Shown piece after piece: positions 22,601 to 33,570 of a DNA stretch of 64,000 bases (position 1 is its first letter; every line of letters begins with the position of its first letter). The stretch lies in NCBI GenBank assembly GCA_009823505.1, contig VZQC01006876.1:4300787-4364786 (forward strand), written 5' to 3'. Under the pieces are notes generated by a model. That model saw only the letters and a list, made by a program, of their open reading frames with translations. It was not told the DNA's origin and searched no databases. Made by a program: the position numbers and the translations under genes. This stretch comes from Rhizomys pruinosus (Eukaryota; Chordata; Mammalia; Rodentia; Spalacidae).

Positions 22601-22689
22601 AGCCTTGTCAGCAGATAACAAGGAATATTCTTTCCACCTCACCATCTTTACCTTAATCACATCTGCAAAGTCGCTTTTTACCACTTGTA

Positions 22690-23110
22690 TTCTTTTCCCA
22701 GGGCTGCCATGGCAAAGTACAAACTTGATGGCTTAAAGCAATAGAAACTTAAATTTTTTTATAGTTCTGATGGGTAGAGTTTGAAATCTAGCTATGAGCA
22801 AGGCCTTCCTTCTGCTGAGACTCAGCGGAATCCTCCCCAGCCTTTTTCCAGCTTTGGTGGTTGCTATCTTTTGTGGCGTCCTTGAACTTGCAGCTACAAT
22901 GCTCCACTCAGGAGATGTCCTTGTGAATCTCTATTACCACATGGCTCCTTCCTAAGCACATACCAGTTATATTGATTCTGGGCCCACCCCCAAAGACCTC
23001 ATCTTAACTTGAGTTCATGTGAAAAGAACTTATTTCCAAATAACATTAAGATCACAGCTGCCAGCTGGGGTTAGGAGTTTAATATGTCCATCTGAGGGAA
23101 GCACACAGTT
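22690..23110. mobile_element. Old mammalian interspersed repeat
   Basis: The beginning (ttcccagggctgccatggcaaagtac) and later agacctcatcttaact and atgtccatctgagg resemble a mammal-wide repeat whose name I cannot fix without a search. Related pieces occur at 57160 and 63560. Confidence 0.4.
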
Positions 23111-23978
23111 TGTATCATGTGAGACAATTTTCAAGTTTCAAAGATTAGAAGGTGAATGGCTTGGATGGGAAGGGAGACTTTGAATCATTCTACCACAGGT
23201 GTGTAGATTGCAGGTGGGAAAATGAAGTACCACAGAGAAAAAGACAGGAGCCTGAGGTCCCAGTGAGAGTCTAGATCTGTTGGCTTCCTGCCCTGAGCGA
23301 CTTCTGCCTACCCTTGTGTTACATTAAATTGTCTTTGAGTGGAAATTGTATTAGAATCACCAAAGGACAAAGGTTTAAAAGTTTCAGTGGTAATGCTTAG
23401 GCAATCTGATGGTCTGGGCTTTTTGGCCTTGAGGAAATCACCTTTTAAATTTGACCTTAGTTCATCAGCTTTGAATGAAGATTATTATACAAATCCAAAA
23501 TGAAATTGGCTAATGACTAATTAAGGGATCCTTACCAACCACATGAGCACTGAGAGCCACAGAGGACTTTAACAGTACTTATGCAAAGAGCTGACTGGCA
23601 GATCCCACACCTGGGTGTGTAGCCAAACACAGGGGCAGGACAAAGTTTACTGCAGGCTGGCCTCTGAACGCCTCCTTTGTAGGTCAGAACAGTTAAAAGT
23701 TAGCTTCTGACTGGTGATAGCACTTAACATCTAATGCTGTATTCCTTCTTTAACACTGGTTACTTAAAATATTGCAGAAATGTAAGCCTTTCCTCTATTT
23801 TCTCTACTTTTCATTTATTCTTGAAACTCTCAGTGATTTTTTTTTCATTTAACTAATAAAGAATGAATCAACTAAACCAACAAATTCACATACCCCATTG
23901 TACAACAAGCAAATTGCTTATTATGGAATGGTGACAAAGTAAGACATGGAATCTTTTCAAAACCCCAAGTAGGTCAAG
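23111..23978. other. No recognisable feature
   Basis: Old or unique DNA. A MER5-like hint near 23350 (gtattagaatcaccaaagg) is too short to call. Confidence 0.35.
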
Positions 23979-23990
23979 AAGGCCTATATT

Positions 23991-24131
23991 GCTGGGGGTG
24001 GTGGCACAAGCCTTTAATCTTAGTACTCAGGAGGTAGAAGCAGACAGATCTCTGTCAGTTCAAGGCCAGCCTGGTCTACATAGTGAACTCCAGGCCAGCT
24101 GGGACTAAAGGGAGACCCTGTCTCAAAAAGA

Positions 24132-24166
<35 letters not shown>
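23991..24166 (+). mobile_element. B1 SINE with long poly-A
   Basis: Nearly complete B1 followed by an A tract of about 36 nt. The target duplication is aaggcctatatt at 23979-23990 and aaggcctgtatt (one mismatch) at 24167-24178. A B2 then inserted into the downstream duplication. Confidence 0.9.
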
Positions 24167-24171
<5 letters not shown>

Positions 24172-24181
24172 CTGTATTTTT

Positions 24182-24429
24182 TTTTAATTTTTAAATTTTT
24201 TTTTATTTTCGTATGCGTATGAGTGTACTGTCTGCATGTAGGTTTGTGCACCCGTGTCGTGCAATGCCGCGGAGGTCAGAAGAGGGTGTCAGATTCCCCT
24301 GGACCTGGAATTCTCCTGGAATTGGAGTTACAGATGGTTCTTAGCCGCCATGTGTGTGCTGGGGATTGAACTCGGGTCCTCCGCAAGAGCAGTCGGTGCT
24401 CTTAACTGCTAGGCTTTCACTCCAGCCCC
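24182..24429 (-). mobile_element. B2 SINE, full length
   Basis: Minus-strand B2 of the long form, CpG-rich with a few changes. The 12-bp duplication gcctgtattttt lies at 24170-24181 and 24431-24442. Its target is the downstream duplication of the B1, so it is younger than that B1. Confidence 0.9.
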
Positions 24430-24442
24430 AGCCTGTATTTTT

Positions 24443-25240
24443 AAAAAAGGGCCAAGAAAGCCATCTTCTGGAATCCTTGTCTCTACGGAGATTGGAGATT
24501 TTCCAGTGCCTGGGTGAGTCATGTTCAGAACGAAACGGTTGACTTTGCTCTTGCTTAAAATCAGGCAGTGGCAGGCTTGGAAATGCTGTGTCCTGGATAT
24601 GACGAGAAAGGCACACTGTTGTTTAAGAGCTCATTTTTCTTTAGAATGGCTTCTTCTGTGCGGAACGGGGTGATCTATTATGTAGATTTGTGGACTATGG
24701 ACCCAGACACCCACCCAGTTTGGTCCTTTTTCTCTTCCCTGGAGGACATGGGGAATAGGTTGGTCTCTTTAACCTTACCTATGAATCCAAGGCTGGATAT
24801 GCCTTTAAAGGATTTTCCATATGAATCCTAAAGGAATAATCTCATTACCATTTGTTGCTATGTAAGTGTAGGGATGTCTGGAGAATTTAACTTCTCTGTG
24901 CAGTGTAGTTAACTGTAGCTCTGACATGGTCTTTGGCCGTAAGGAGAAATGTATGGGTTGAACAATGAAGGAGGAACTCTAGATCCTCTGAATACTACAG
25001 CAAGTGAACCCCTTCTAAATGGTTGCTGGCAATAACGAGAAAGTCACAACACTCAGAATTCCCACAAATTTCTTCACTAAAAAAATGAATTTCAGAGGGT
25101 GTATGGGTTATGATGTTTTATTTCAAATAACAGAAATCTCAGCTTGCTGCTTGATGTTTAACTCATCAACCAGCATTGCCTCTCTGAAAACTGGGTCCAG
25201 CCTAGACCATGGAATCAGAATAACCACAAAAAAAATTCCC
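24443..25240. other. No recognisable feature
   Basis: Apparently unique. Plus-strand frames at 24568 (87 codons) and 25019 (84 codons) have no recognised domain and no splice or Kozak support. Confidence 0.4.
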
Positions 25241-25244
25241 AAGT

Positions 25245-25474
25245 CCAGACTGGAGAGCTGGCTTAGCAGTTAAGGGCACTGGCTGCTCTTGCAGAGGACT
25301 GGAGTCCTGTTCCCAGCACCAACATGGTGGCTAATAGCCATCTGCAACTCTAATTCCAGGGCATCGGATTCCCCTGGAACTGGAGTTAAAGATGGTTCTT
25401 AGCCGCCATGTGGGTGCTAGGGATTGAATCTGGATCCTCTGCAAGAGCAATTGGTGCTCTTAACTGCTGAGCCA
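25245..25474. mobile_element. B2 foldback (inverted half-copies)
   Basis: Bases 25245-25360 are the 5' half of a B2 on the plus strand (actggagagctggcttagcag ... ctctaattccagg). Bases 25372-25474 are the same half on the minus strand (cctggaactggagt ... ctcttaactgctgagcc). Arms are about 105 nt with a loop of about 12 nt, and both 3' halves are missing. Confidence 0.85.
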
Positions 25475-27292
25475 CATAGGCTTCCTTTATTTAAGACTTC
25501 TCAAAGTTTTTTCATATCCCCAGAAGGGAAAATAGTGTGCGTGTTTTTGCTTATTAGATCACTGAGCCTGCTTTACAGAAATTTGTTTTTGTGGAAAAAA
25601 AAATCTTTTAAAAAGTAGATTGAACACCAAAAAAAAAAAAAAAAAAAAAAAAAGAATAAACTCACAATGGAGCAACTTCCATTTCAGATCAGTTTCTCCT
25701 TCTCTAGCATGGTCTATTTATTTTTATTGGTTTGTTTCTCATTAAATCCTTCAATTACTCTGCAGTGTAAAATGGCGAAATTATTGGCACATGCCACCTC
25801 CGTCATGTATCCGAGTTTGCTTATTACACTTTCAGAAAATGCCTGAACGGTATTTGCTTCTGCTGTGGATTGAGACAGAGTTAATAAATATTATTTGGTG
25901 GTTCTTTTTTTCCCTGAGAAGCACTGCTTTCCTTGATTGTTTTTACAGTTGGATTGGGAGTATTGATTTATTCACCACTGTTACAATAATTGTATACAAG
26001 GAACAAAAAAAAATGTGGAGGTAACATTTCATCAGCTCCGGCAGATTAATTAGTTGTAGGAGATTAAGCACAGTGTTCCAGGAAGATTTGCATTTAGAGG
26101 AAGCAAAAGTTTCTTCCTTAAAAAAAAAATATTTTAAAAAACAGAAAAATGTCTTAGAGATGTCCACTCTCAGCTTTCCTCTCATGACTCCAGGACAAAG
26201 TGGAGGACAAAACAAGATGAGGTTGTCAGGGAGTGAGCTACAGAATACGGAGGTGGTCCCTGAATGCTGGAATTTAAGAAAATGGAATTAGAGTATTCAA
26301 ATGTTCTGACAGAAGTTCTCATCACAACAATGATGCCTTTCTACCAAGAATACTGCTGTGAATGCTTATTCTCTCAACTGCTGTGCTCTGTGAATTCCTG
26401 CACACTTGTTACCCAATGCTTGAAGCTTCGAGAAGAAAATAGTTACATTTGTTTTCTAAGTAGAGCCACAGGGTGGGAAAAACTTCAGGTTCTCCGAATT
26501 TCAGAGTCACGCTAGGCACTACTAAGCAATGCATGCTGAATGCCAAGTACCATCCATGTTTGCAGATCCAGGTTGAGTTGAACAAGAATGACCCCCCCCC
26601 CAATATCTGCCCCTTCCTACCTGGTAGCCTATTGCTCCTCCCTGACCATTCCTGTGCCTGGCGGCTGCATCCCACACACTGTTGATAGGAGTTTTCTATT
26701 GCTCAGGGTTCGTACCATCACAGGATGTTCAAATTACCCGGGTTATTTCCACCAGAGTAATTTTTCCACAGTCAGAACAGAACATCTCAGTGTTTGACTT
26801 GTTTGTTCTTCCTGAATGTTTGCTAGGTTGCTGGTTTTTATTTTTATTGAGCTTCAGAGGAGACATGTGGGGGAGATATTTTATTTTACTTTTACACATG
26901 TGTCTTGATTTCTTTTTCAGTATCATTGAAGACTAGTGGGCAGACGGAATTGTATCTGTTTCAAGTACACACCAGGGTGACTGACACAAGGACATACTGG
27001 AAATGAGTACCACGTCAACTTAATTAACACATTCATCATTGTTACTTTTTTTTACTGTTTTAGAGAGAACACTTCAGGTCTACCCTCTTAGAGTTCAAGA
27101 ATAAAGCACAGCATTAACTTCAGTCCCCAGGGTGAGCATTAGACCCTAATACACATCCTCTAACTGAAAGTTGGAACCCTTTGACCAGCACCTCTCTATT
27201 TTTCCCACCCTTTCTCCTGGCAATGAACTCTGGAAGATTGGCTCTTTTTCCTTTTGAGATGCCACTTGTAAAGGATCCCATAGATTCTCTTT

Positions 27293-27294
<2 letters not shown>
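25475..27294. other. Mostly unique DNA, 1.8 kb
   Basis: It holds a poly-A tract at 25630-25653 and an A-rich stretch near 26120-26150. Bases 25680-26060 are AT-rich and look single-copy. Short frames on both strands overlap one another and none has a recognisable domain. Confidence 0.4.

Positions 27295-27323
<29 letters not shown>
27295..27323. repeat. (TG)n microsatellite
   Basis: About 14 uninterrupted TG units. The overlapping frames on both strands (Cys-Val or Thr-His runs) come from the repeat. Confidence 0.95.
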
Positions 27324-27325
<2 letters not shown>

Positions 27326-27987
27326 AGCTTGTCTTTGCTTGTGATGTCAGAGGCCTCACCCAGGAGCCTGGACTTTGATTTTCTTCAGGCCACTTCACAC
27401 TCTCTGTCACAGCAGCCTCTTATGATGAGTCTCACAGGCTGGCAGAGTGCCTGAGCTGAGGCCAGTCAGGGCAAGGAGGACCAGCCCAGAACAGCCCAGG
27501 ATCTGTGGACAAACAAACCTCTGCCTGCTCAGAACCTTGATTTAGAACCTTGAAATAGAGCTACTTGATACAGCTTGTTCTTTAAACCAAGTGGCCTTTC
27601 TGAGGTTGACTCCTAATTCTAAATTATGTAGGTTTCCCTATCATTATATATTGAAAAACTTTCAAACACACAGAATGAAAAATACTGTGCACCATCCATC
27701 TGTACCTGCCACTCTGCCTTATGGATCCTTGTGTGTGTGCTTTCTGAACCGTCTAAGTTACGCTGCAAATATCATGGTAGTTCATCTCAAATACTTGAGT
27801 GTATATAAGACAACAAGGGCATTTTCTCTTGATGTCGACTGGGGTGGGTCCTGGGAACAGTGTAGCTCAGAGACTTGGCCCAGACAGTCTGACTTTGGGT
27901 TCAGTTGTAGTAAATGCTATGGATTTAATCTTGTACATGTGCCCAGAAGTTTTCACAGTGGCCATGTAGAAGAGAATACCAACATCT
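27324..27987. other. No recognisable feature
   Basis: Apparently unique. The 140-codon plus frame at 27591-28013 has no recognised domain and ends inside L1 sequence. Confidence 0.4.
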
Positions 27988-28420
27988 TACCTTCAAGGAC
28001 AGGCACTACCTAAAAGTGAAAGGATGGAAAAAAATATTCCAAGCAAATGGTACCAAAAAAGAAAGCAGGTGTTGCTATTTTAATATCAGATAAAATAGAT
28101 TTCAAAGTAAAAGAAATCAGAAGAGACAAAGAAGGCCATTACATTTTTATCAAAGGAACAATTCACCAAGAAGATTTCATAATTATGAATATATATGCCC
28201 CAAACTCTGGTGCACCAAACTTTATAAAGACAATTCTCNTCTTTCTCAGCCATTAAGTTGGTGATACTCTGGCCTGTTGGAACATACAAATCCTTTCCCA
28301 TAGTTAGTTTTAAGATTTGGATTGCAAGGTTTTTTGACAAAAAGTTTTCATATCTATATCCCCCTTTTTTATTTTAGGTTTTTATTTTTGACCCATGAGT
28401 CTCAAAAAAGCAGTTGTATT
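27988..28420. mobile_element. L1 chimera joined at a single N
   Basis: Bases 27988-28238 are sense L1 ORF2 endonuclease sequence, aligning with 37668-37918 of the full-length copy (reads ...KKKAGVAILISDKIDFK...). Base 28239 is N. Bases 28240-28420 are antisense L1 3' UTR (reverse of about 41905-42075). Sense 5' part followed by antisense 3' part is not a twin-priming order, so it is an old rearrangement or an assembly join. Confidence 0.8.
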
Positions 28421-28435
28421 GACTGGTTTCTTTTA

Positions 28436-28645
28436 AACAGGATCTCTCTTTGGCCTGGAGGTCACCTACGAGGCTGGACTGGGTGGCCAGTGAGACCCAG
28501 GGGTTCATCTGTGTCTGACTCCCCCACAATAGGTTGACAAGCACATTGCCAAGCTCACCATTGCTATCTGGGTTCTGAGGATCCAAATTCAGGTGCTCCT
28601 GCTCACAGCAAGTGCTTTACTGGCTGAATCATATCTCCAGTTCCT
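28436..28645 (-). mobile_element. Old B3/B4-like SINE
   Basis: Minus-strand block from aggatctctctttggcctgg to ctttactggctgaatcatatctccag, matching in layout the elements at 300 and 6478. Diverged. Confidence 0.55.
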
Positions 28646-29490
28646 TGGTGCATTTTTTTTTAATTTAAGAGTTTATGTGTGTTCTCCTAAGAAACAGTAA
28701 GCCACCAGTGGCCCAGGCCCATGTCTGTGTCTGTCTGTGAGTTCTCAAGGCATCACAGGGCATGGCTACGGATGCTGTTGAGGAAGCTCTGTGTTAATAG
28801 TGGGGTGAGAGGCGGGGCGGGGCAGAGGTGATTTCACAGTGGACCCTGAAATCCTGGGATTTCAGGGTCAGCTCTGTCTGTATTCATCAACAATCTGTCT
28901 CCATTCTGACTTTGGGGCATTTTCCATCATGCCACAGCAATGAGAACAGATCCCAAAGACAGCATAATGATGTACCTGTGGATCGAGTTCAGGCTATTAA
29001 GTCACCATCATGTGACCTATCGAATGTCATTATAGCCCAGCTTCGGCAAAACAGGGACATGGAGAAAAACATGACACAATTAGAATGTACATGTCCTTGG
29101 ACTTTATAAAGATACCAGAGGAAGAAATGTCTGTAACGGATGATAAACATACACACGTGGTCACACACAAAGAGCCACCCATTGGAGACATTCTCAATCT
29201 GTAAGAAGGGAAAAAAATGGTGGTTTTAGCTGGAGGTGGGCTTGGTCACTCTCTGTAGAATCTTCTACAGCAAATCTCACCCCCACTCCCCCCAGAGGTT
29301 TGTGGAAGAAAATTTGCAAAGCCGACAAGGGAAGTGTTGGGAAGCTCAGGCCCTCAACCGCATTATCTAGTTAACCTGTAACTTCTATTCCTTGTATTTC
29401 AGTTTGGCATTTAAACGAAGAAATAAAAGTTTTGTTGGGACACAAATTGGACTAAAGTACGCATTCAAGAAAACAGAACAGGCCTATACA
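28646..29490. other. No recognisable feature
   Basis: Apparently unique DNA. A short GC-rich patch lies at 28800-28830 (ggcggggcggggc, resembling an Sp1 GC box), without other promoter evidence. Confidence 0.4.
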
Positions 29491-29494
29491 TATG

Positions 29495-29712
29495 TTTATT
29501 TTTGCAGTACTGGGTCTGAGCTCAGGGCCTGTCATATATTAGGCAAACACTGTACCACCGAAGCTATATCCACAGTCCCCTTTTACTTTTGATTTTGAGG
29601 CAGGGTCTCACTCAGTTACCTAGGCTGGCCTTAAACATACTCTATAGCTCAGTCTGGCTTCAAATCTGCAGTTTCTCCAGTAGGTGGGCTTACAGGCGTG
29701 TACCCTGAGGCC
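29495..29712 (-). mobile_element. B4-type SINE
   Basis: Minus strand: the ID-like head (agtactgggtctgagctcagg ... caaacactgtaccaccgaagcta) on the left is followed by a B1-like part (gaggcagggtctcactcag ... ggcttacaggcgtg). Order and orientation differ slightly from consensus, so it may be two adjacent SINE pieces. Confidence 0.6.
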
Positions 29713-30873
29713 CTCCTTATATAATTTTATATTGAATGCAGCTTATCATATCTTAGATTTGCTCACTATTCTGGATTCTTAGAGAAGTGATGATAGTTTT
29801 GAGTTGGAATCTTTTCCCTGCAAAAGTGCTTTAGGGACTTTCAAATAATTTCTTGCCTCTGAAGGTTTCCCAGGTAACACCGTGCATTATTCATTTGTTG
29901 GCTGCCGCTTCTTTTTTTTTTTTTTTTTAGTCTGTATGTAATCTATTCTTCTTTGTTTCATTGTTCATAGTATAAATGGATTATGCCTTACTTTTTAGAG
30001 AAATACTGGTGTGAAATGTCCACTTCTCTGGCTTTTTGTATTCTTATGTCAGTCTTTCTTGACATGTACTCTTAAAAATAGGCCTGGGAACTTAGGGCAT
30101 CTCTGTACCTTAATATTATTTTTAAAAATACTTCCCATCTCTTCTCTAATTAGCTGCAATCAGGAAGGCTAGTTGGTGGACACATGGTGTTGTAACTCTG
30201 TGAAATGCTGCCTGATGGCTATAAACATGACCATATGTTCTCTCTGAGACGTGGCTGTGATCACCTGCGACAGGACAGCTGATGGAGGAGGAGGGATCTG
30301 TCTCTTCCTCCTGGGATACTCAGACACTGTTAGGTGCAGATTGGCTCAGTGTTTTCTCCTGAAGATCACCGATTCTGCTAAATTGCCTTTGTGTATCAGC
30401 CTCAGGTCTTCCCAATGCATATTTGAACTTGAAACAGCAGCTGTTTCAAGGAGTGTATTCCGTACTTTCCCCTTTAACACCACGACACTTTAATTGGACT
30501 TCCTTCTCTTGGAACCAGGCCGTCTGCACATTTACACAGGCTTCTAAAACTAAGTGGTTATCAAGAAAGAGGATAAAACTATCAAAATTTTCACAGTGAA
30601 TGAACAAGAATTTCTCAGCAAAGTTCAATAGATTTGCCCTGAACTGGTGCAGCCTGTAAAACCCTTGAGCCTAATTGCTTTCCTGCATTTTGGCAAGAAA
30701 AAGAGCTAACTGAAAATCGTGTAGAAAGAAGAGGTTCTGAAGAAAACATCTTTTAAGAAAAGCTTCCAATGAAAATTTCAATCAATATTTTTAATCCCAG
30801 GAGATAAAATATGACATTATGCTCCTTACTGTGAGAGAGGGGGAGAGGAGAGCGATTTCAGGAGCAAAGCTGA
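29713..30873. other. No recognisable feature
   Basis: Apparently unique apart from a T tract at 29911-29929. The 80-codon frame at 30251 shows no domain. Confidence 0.4.
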
Positions 30874-31036
30874 GAAGGTCCCTCCTGTCCTACGTGGGGA
30901 GAAGGTCCCTCCTGTCCCTCGTGGGGAGAAGGTCCCTCCTGTCCCACGCGGGGAGAAGGTCCCTCTTGTCCCATGCGGGGAGAAAGTCCCTCCTGTCTAC
31001 GTGGGGAGAAGGTCCCTCCTGTCCCACGTGGGGGGA
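30874..31036. repeat. 27-bp minisatellite, six units
   Basis: Unit starts (gaaggtccct) recur at 27-bp spacing (about 30874, 30901, 30928, 30955, 30982), with one 26-bp step to about 31008. Units vary mainly in the ctacgtgg/cacgcgg part. Because 27 is a multiple of 3, frames on both strands stay open and repeat a nine-residue motif (RRSLLSxxG on the plus strand). Nothing else suggests coding. Confidence 0.92.
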
Positions 31037-32970
31037 TGGAACCCTGAACAGCAGGCCTGTGGCTCTTGGAAGCCACATCCTTATTCAGACAGGACACATT
31101 CCTGGTGTCACAGCTGGGCTGTGAGGCACCAGTGGGTGAGAGAGGCTGTGTGAGACACACAATGTACTTCCTGTCTCTCCACTTAACATCATCTGACTGT
31201 TTATTAAAGTGACAGGGAAAAAATTGAGTGCAGAGGGAAGGTGCTGATTGCTTTTAAACCTTTGCTTTCTCACATTGGAAAATTATTTGGATTACCAATT
31301 TCGGTATAAAGTTTCCTACTTCTGATTCATACATATGCATATATATGCACAACATAATATATAATATTGAAATTTTATTGTATTGCTTTTTCAATGCTTT
31401 GGGGGCTTTGTTAAAACGGGGATTTCACCCTTTACCCTTATTTTTTGCTTTTGTTCCACCTTGTGTGCACCACACAGACTATTAAATTGTGAGCCGGTGA
31501 TTGATCTCTTTAATAAAAGCAAGTTCTTTACTAAGCAAAGAGTGATAAAGATAAACAAATGTACTGGTTTGTCCAGCGCTTTGGAGATTATGGCAACACG
31601 AGGGCACCAAGAAAGCCTATTAACAGATAACTCAGATGAAACCCATCAATTCTGATTTCAGTAAGTCGGGAACCATTCGAGTTAAGTTAATTTTATCCAT
31701 GTTTTCTCTTCATTTGTAATACTTTGTGGGTTTTAACAGAAAATATTTAATAGTGTGCTGTGTAGTCCATAGATAAATGATGGGGCAATTTCTCCACCTA
31801 ACTGCTTGTCAAGCCCTTTAGCAAGGTACACACTGCCTGGCAGTTTATCATCTCGATTTCTAGATTGTTTTGGAAGATCATTGAGAGGGCTGAGACTCCC
31901 TGGAGGACTGTGCTCTAATCCTGTCATATTTTTTAAAATGCTGGAAAGTGTAAGGTTACATGGGAAGATGATTTTACATAAGGCTTTTCTGCAGCTCGTC
32001 ACAATAGCGCTAGCTTTCCATGGTAACCACTGTTTCCATGGCACAGGCTCTAGCTCCTTCAGAGCTGCTGAGGGGCTCTCTGAAGATGCTTACCCACCCA
32101 CAAGTATGTGCGCACACTTGTCTCTGTCCCTTTCTCTCTTTCTCTCCTCGCTCATATCTAGCCTATCCCTTAATGTGAATTTCTAATGGATTCACTAAAC
32201 ACAGCAAAGCTCATTTTTTTCAAATAAAGTCTGCTTTCCTCCTTATTATGCAATAAGATGAATAATAATTGATGTGGCCTTCTGGAATGATCTGGAAATA
32301 TAACAAAAGCTGGTACTCTCCTCAGTGACATGGATTAAAGGGATAAAATCTTGGAGAGAAAGTTTGACACAGAAAATATTCAGCCCTCAACCTGATTTTC
32401 TAAATTTATTTCCATCCTTTAAGCTGAACTAAGTCTGTAGCTCAGCATCTTATTTGATGCTGTAGCACAAAACAGAAATATATACGTATGGGGCCTTGCA
32501 TTTTTTTGGACGATTGAGAGATGAAATTTGGCTCTGCAATAATTAGAAAGCAGTATAACATTGAATAGGCAAAATATGTTATTAATATGGGATAACACCA
32601 ACATTTTTAGGTTTACTGCCAAACCATATGTCTGGTATTTTGTATCCTCTCCCAACCCCTGTCACTTTTATACTTAGGACTGGAGAAACAGACTTTTCAG
32701 AAGGCCCAGTGACTGTGAAGAATTGACTTTAAAGGTACCATCTGCTTAATTTTCAAGGACAATGATGGCTGTGCTCTTCTTTTGTTACTGATTCCCTATG
32801 TGGTACTTTCTCCCCTTTCAGCAGAGATCATCACTTCTGAAATTGACTTCTCCATGCTTTAAGGGAGATGTGAGAGAATCCAGTTAGCTTAGATCCTCAT
32901 CAGAATAGCTATTCCTGTGCTGCTGCCCCTTTGCTTTGATGAGGCTGGACAGTAACACACAGAACATAGC
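31037..32970. other. Mostly unique DNA, 1.9 kb
   Basis: Repeat-poor. Two RFX-like half-palindromes lie 18 bp apart at 32014-32027 and 32032-32045. Overlapping frames at 31733 (minus, 103 codons) and 31806 (plus, 126 codons) are shadows of each other and have no known domain. A pyrimidine-rich run is near 32120-32150. Confidence 0.4.
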
Positions 32971-32974
32971 TTCA

Positions 32975-33300
32975 GGGCTGGGGAGATGGCTCAGTGTGTG
33001 AAAGTACATGCTGTGTAAGTGTGACTACCTGAGTTCAAATCCCCAGACCCCATGTAAAAGGCAGATATGTAGCATGTGAGCATGTAACCCCAGTGCTCCT
33101 AGGAGGAGATGGGAGGTGGGCCCTGTGGCACGTGCAGCAGCTAGTTTAGTGTATGCAGCAGAAAAAACAAAGGTAACATCTGCAAACAAGGTGGAATGGA
33201 AAGATCAACACCCCAATTTTCTTCTGACCTCAGTAGGAGCACCATGGCATATGCACATCTGTGTTCACACACACACACACAACTGTGCATGTGCACACAC
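32975..33300 (+). mobile_element. B3-type SINE with CA tail
   Basis: The head ggctggggagatggctcagtg and B box gagttcaaatccccag are followed by a diverged body and a (CA)n-rich tail (33269-33320). Related to the copy at 61058. Confidence 0.65.
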
Positions 33301-33400
33301 ACATCATACATACACACATATCATAACCCTCATGCACATCAGACACACAGAGAATATAACTTTGGTGTTAGACAGATGTGTTTCAATTCTGGATATTTCT

Positions 33401-33404
33401 TTTG

Positions 33405-33447
<43 letters not shown>

Positions 33448-33570
33448 GTCTGAGGACAGCTCCAGGGAATTGATTCTTCCTCTGTGCAGGTCCCCAGGAT
33501 CAAACTTGGGTCAGATGGTCAGATTTGAGGACAAGTGCCTTTTAGCTACTCAGTCCTCCTGCCAGCCCAG
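33401..33570 (-). mobile_element. (TG)n plus B3-like SINE
   Basis: A TG tract (33403-33443) is followed by a minus-strand SINE body (gaggtctgaggacagctcc ... gctactcagtcctcctgccagccc). The TG tract is the tail-side repeat usual in this SINE type. Confidence 0.65.

Noticed and set aside
27591..28013. 140-codon plus frame as a gene
   Set aside because: It ends within L1 sequence and shows no known domain.
27988..28420. Twin priming as explanation of the inverted L1 parts
   Set aside because: The sense part is the 5' (endonuclease) side and the inverted part is the 3' UTR, the reverse of the twin-priming order.
28800..28830. GC-box-like patch as a promoter
   Set aside because: A single short GC-rich patch with no CpG island, TATA, initiator or downstream exon.
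30874..31036. Possible CRISPR-like array
   Set aside because: Units are directly contiguous without spacers, and the genome is rodent, so it is a minisatellite.
30819..31160. Overlapping 100-codon frames with a nine-residue repeat
   Set aside because: They are open on both strands because the minisatellite period is 27 bp. There is no start or splice context.
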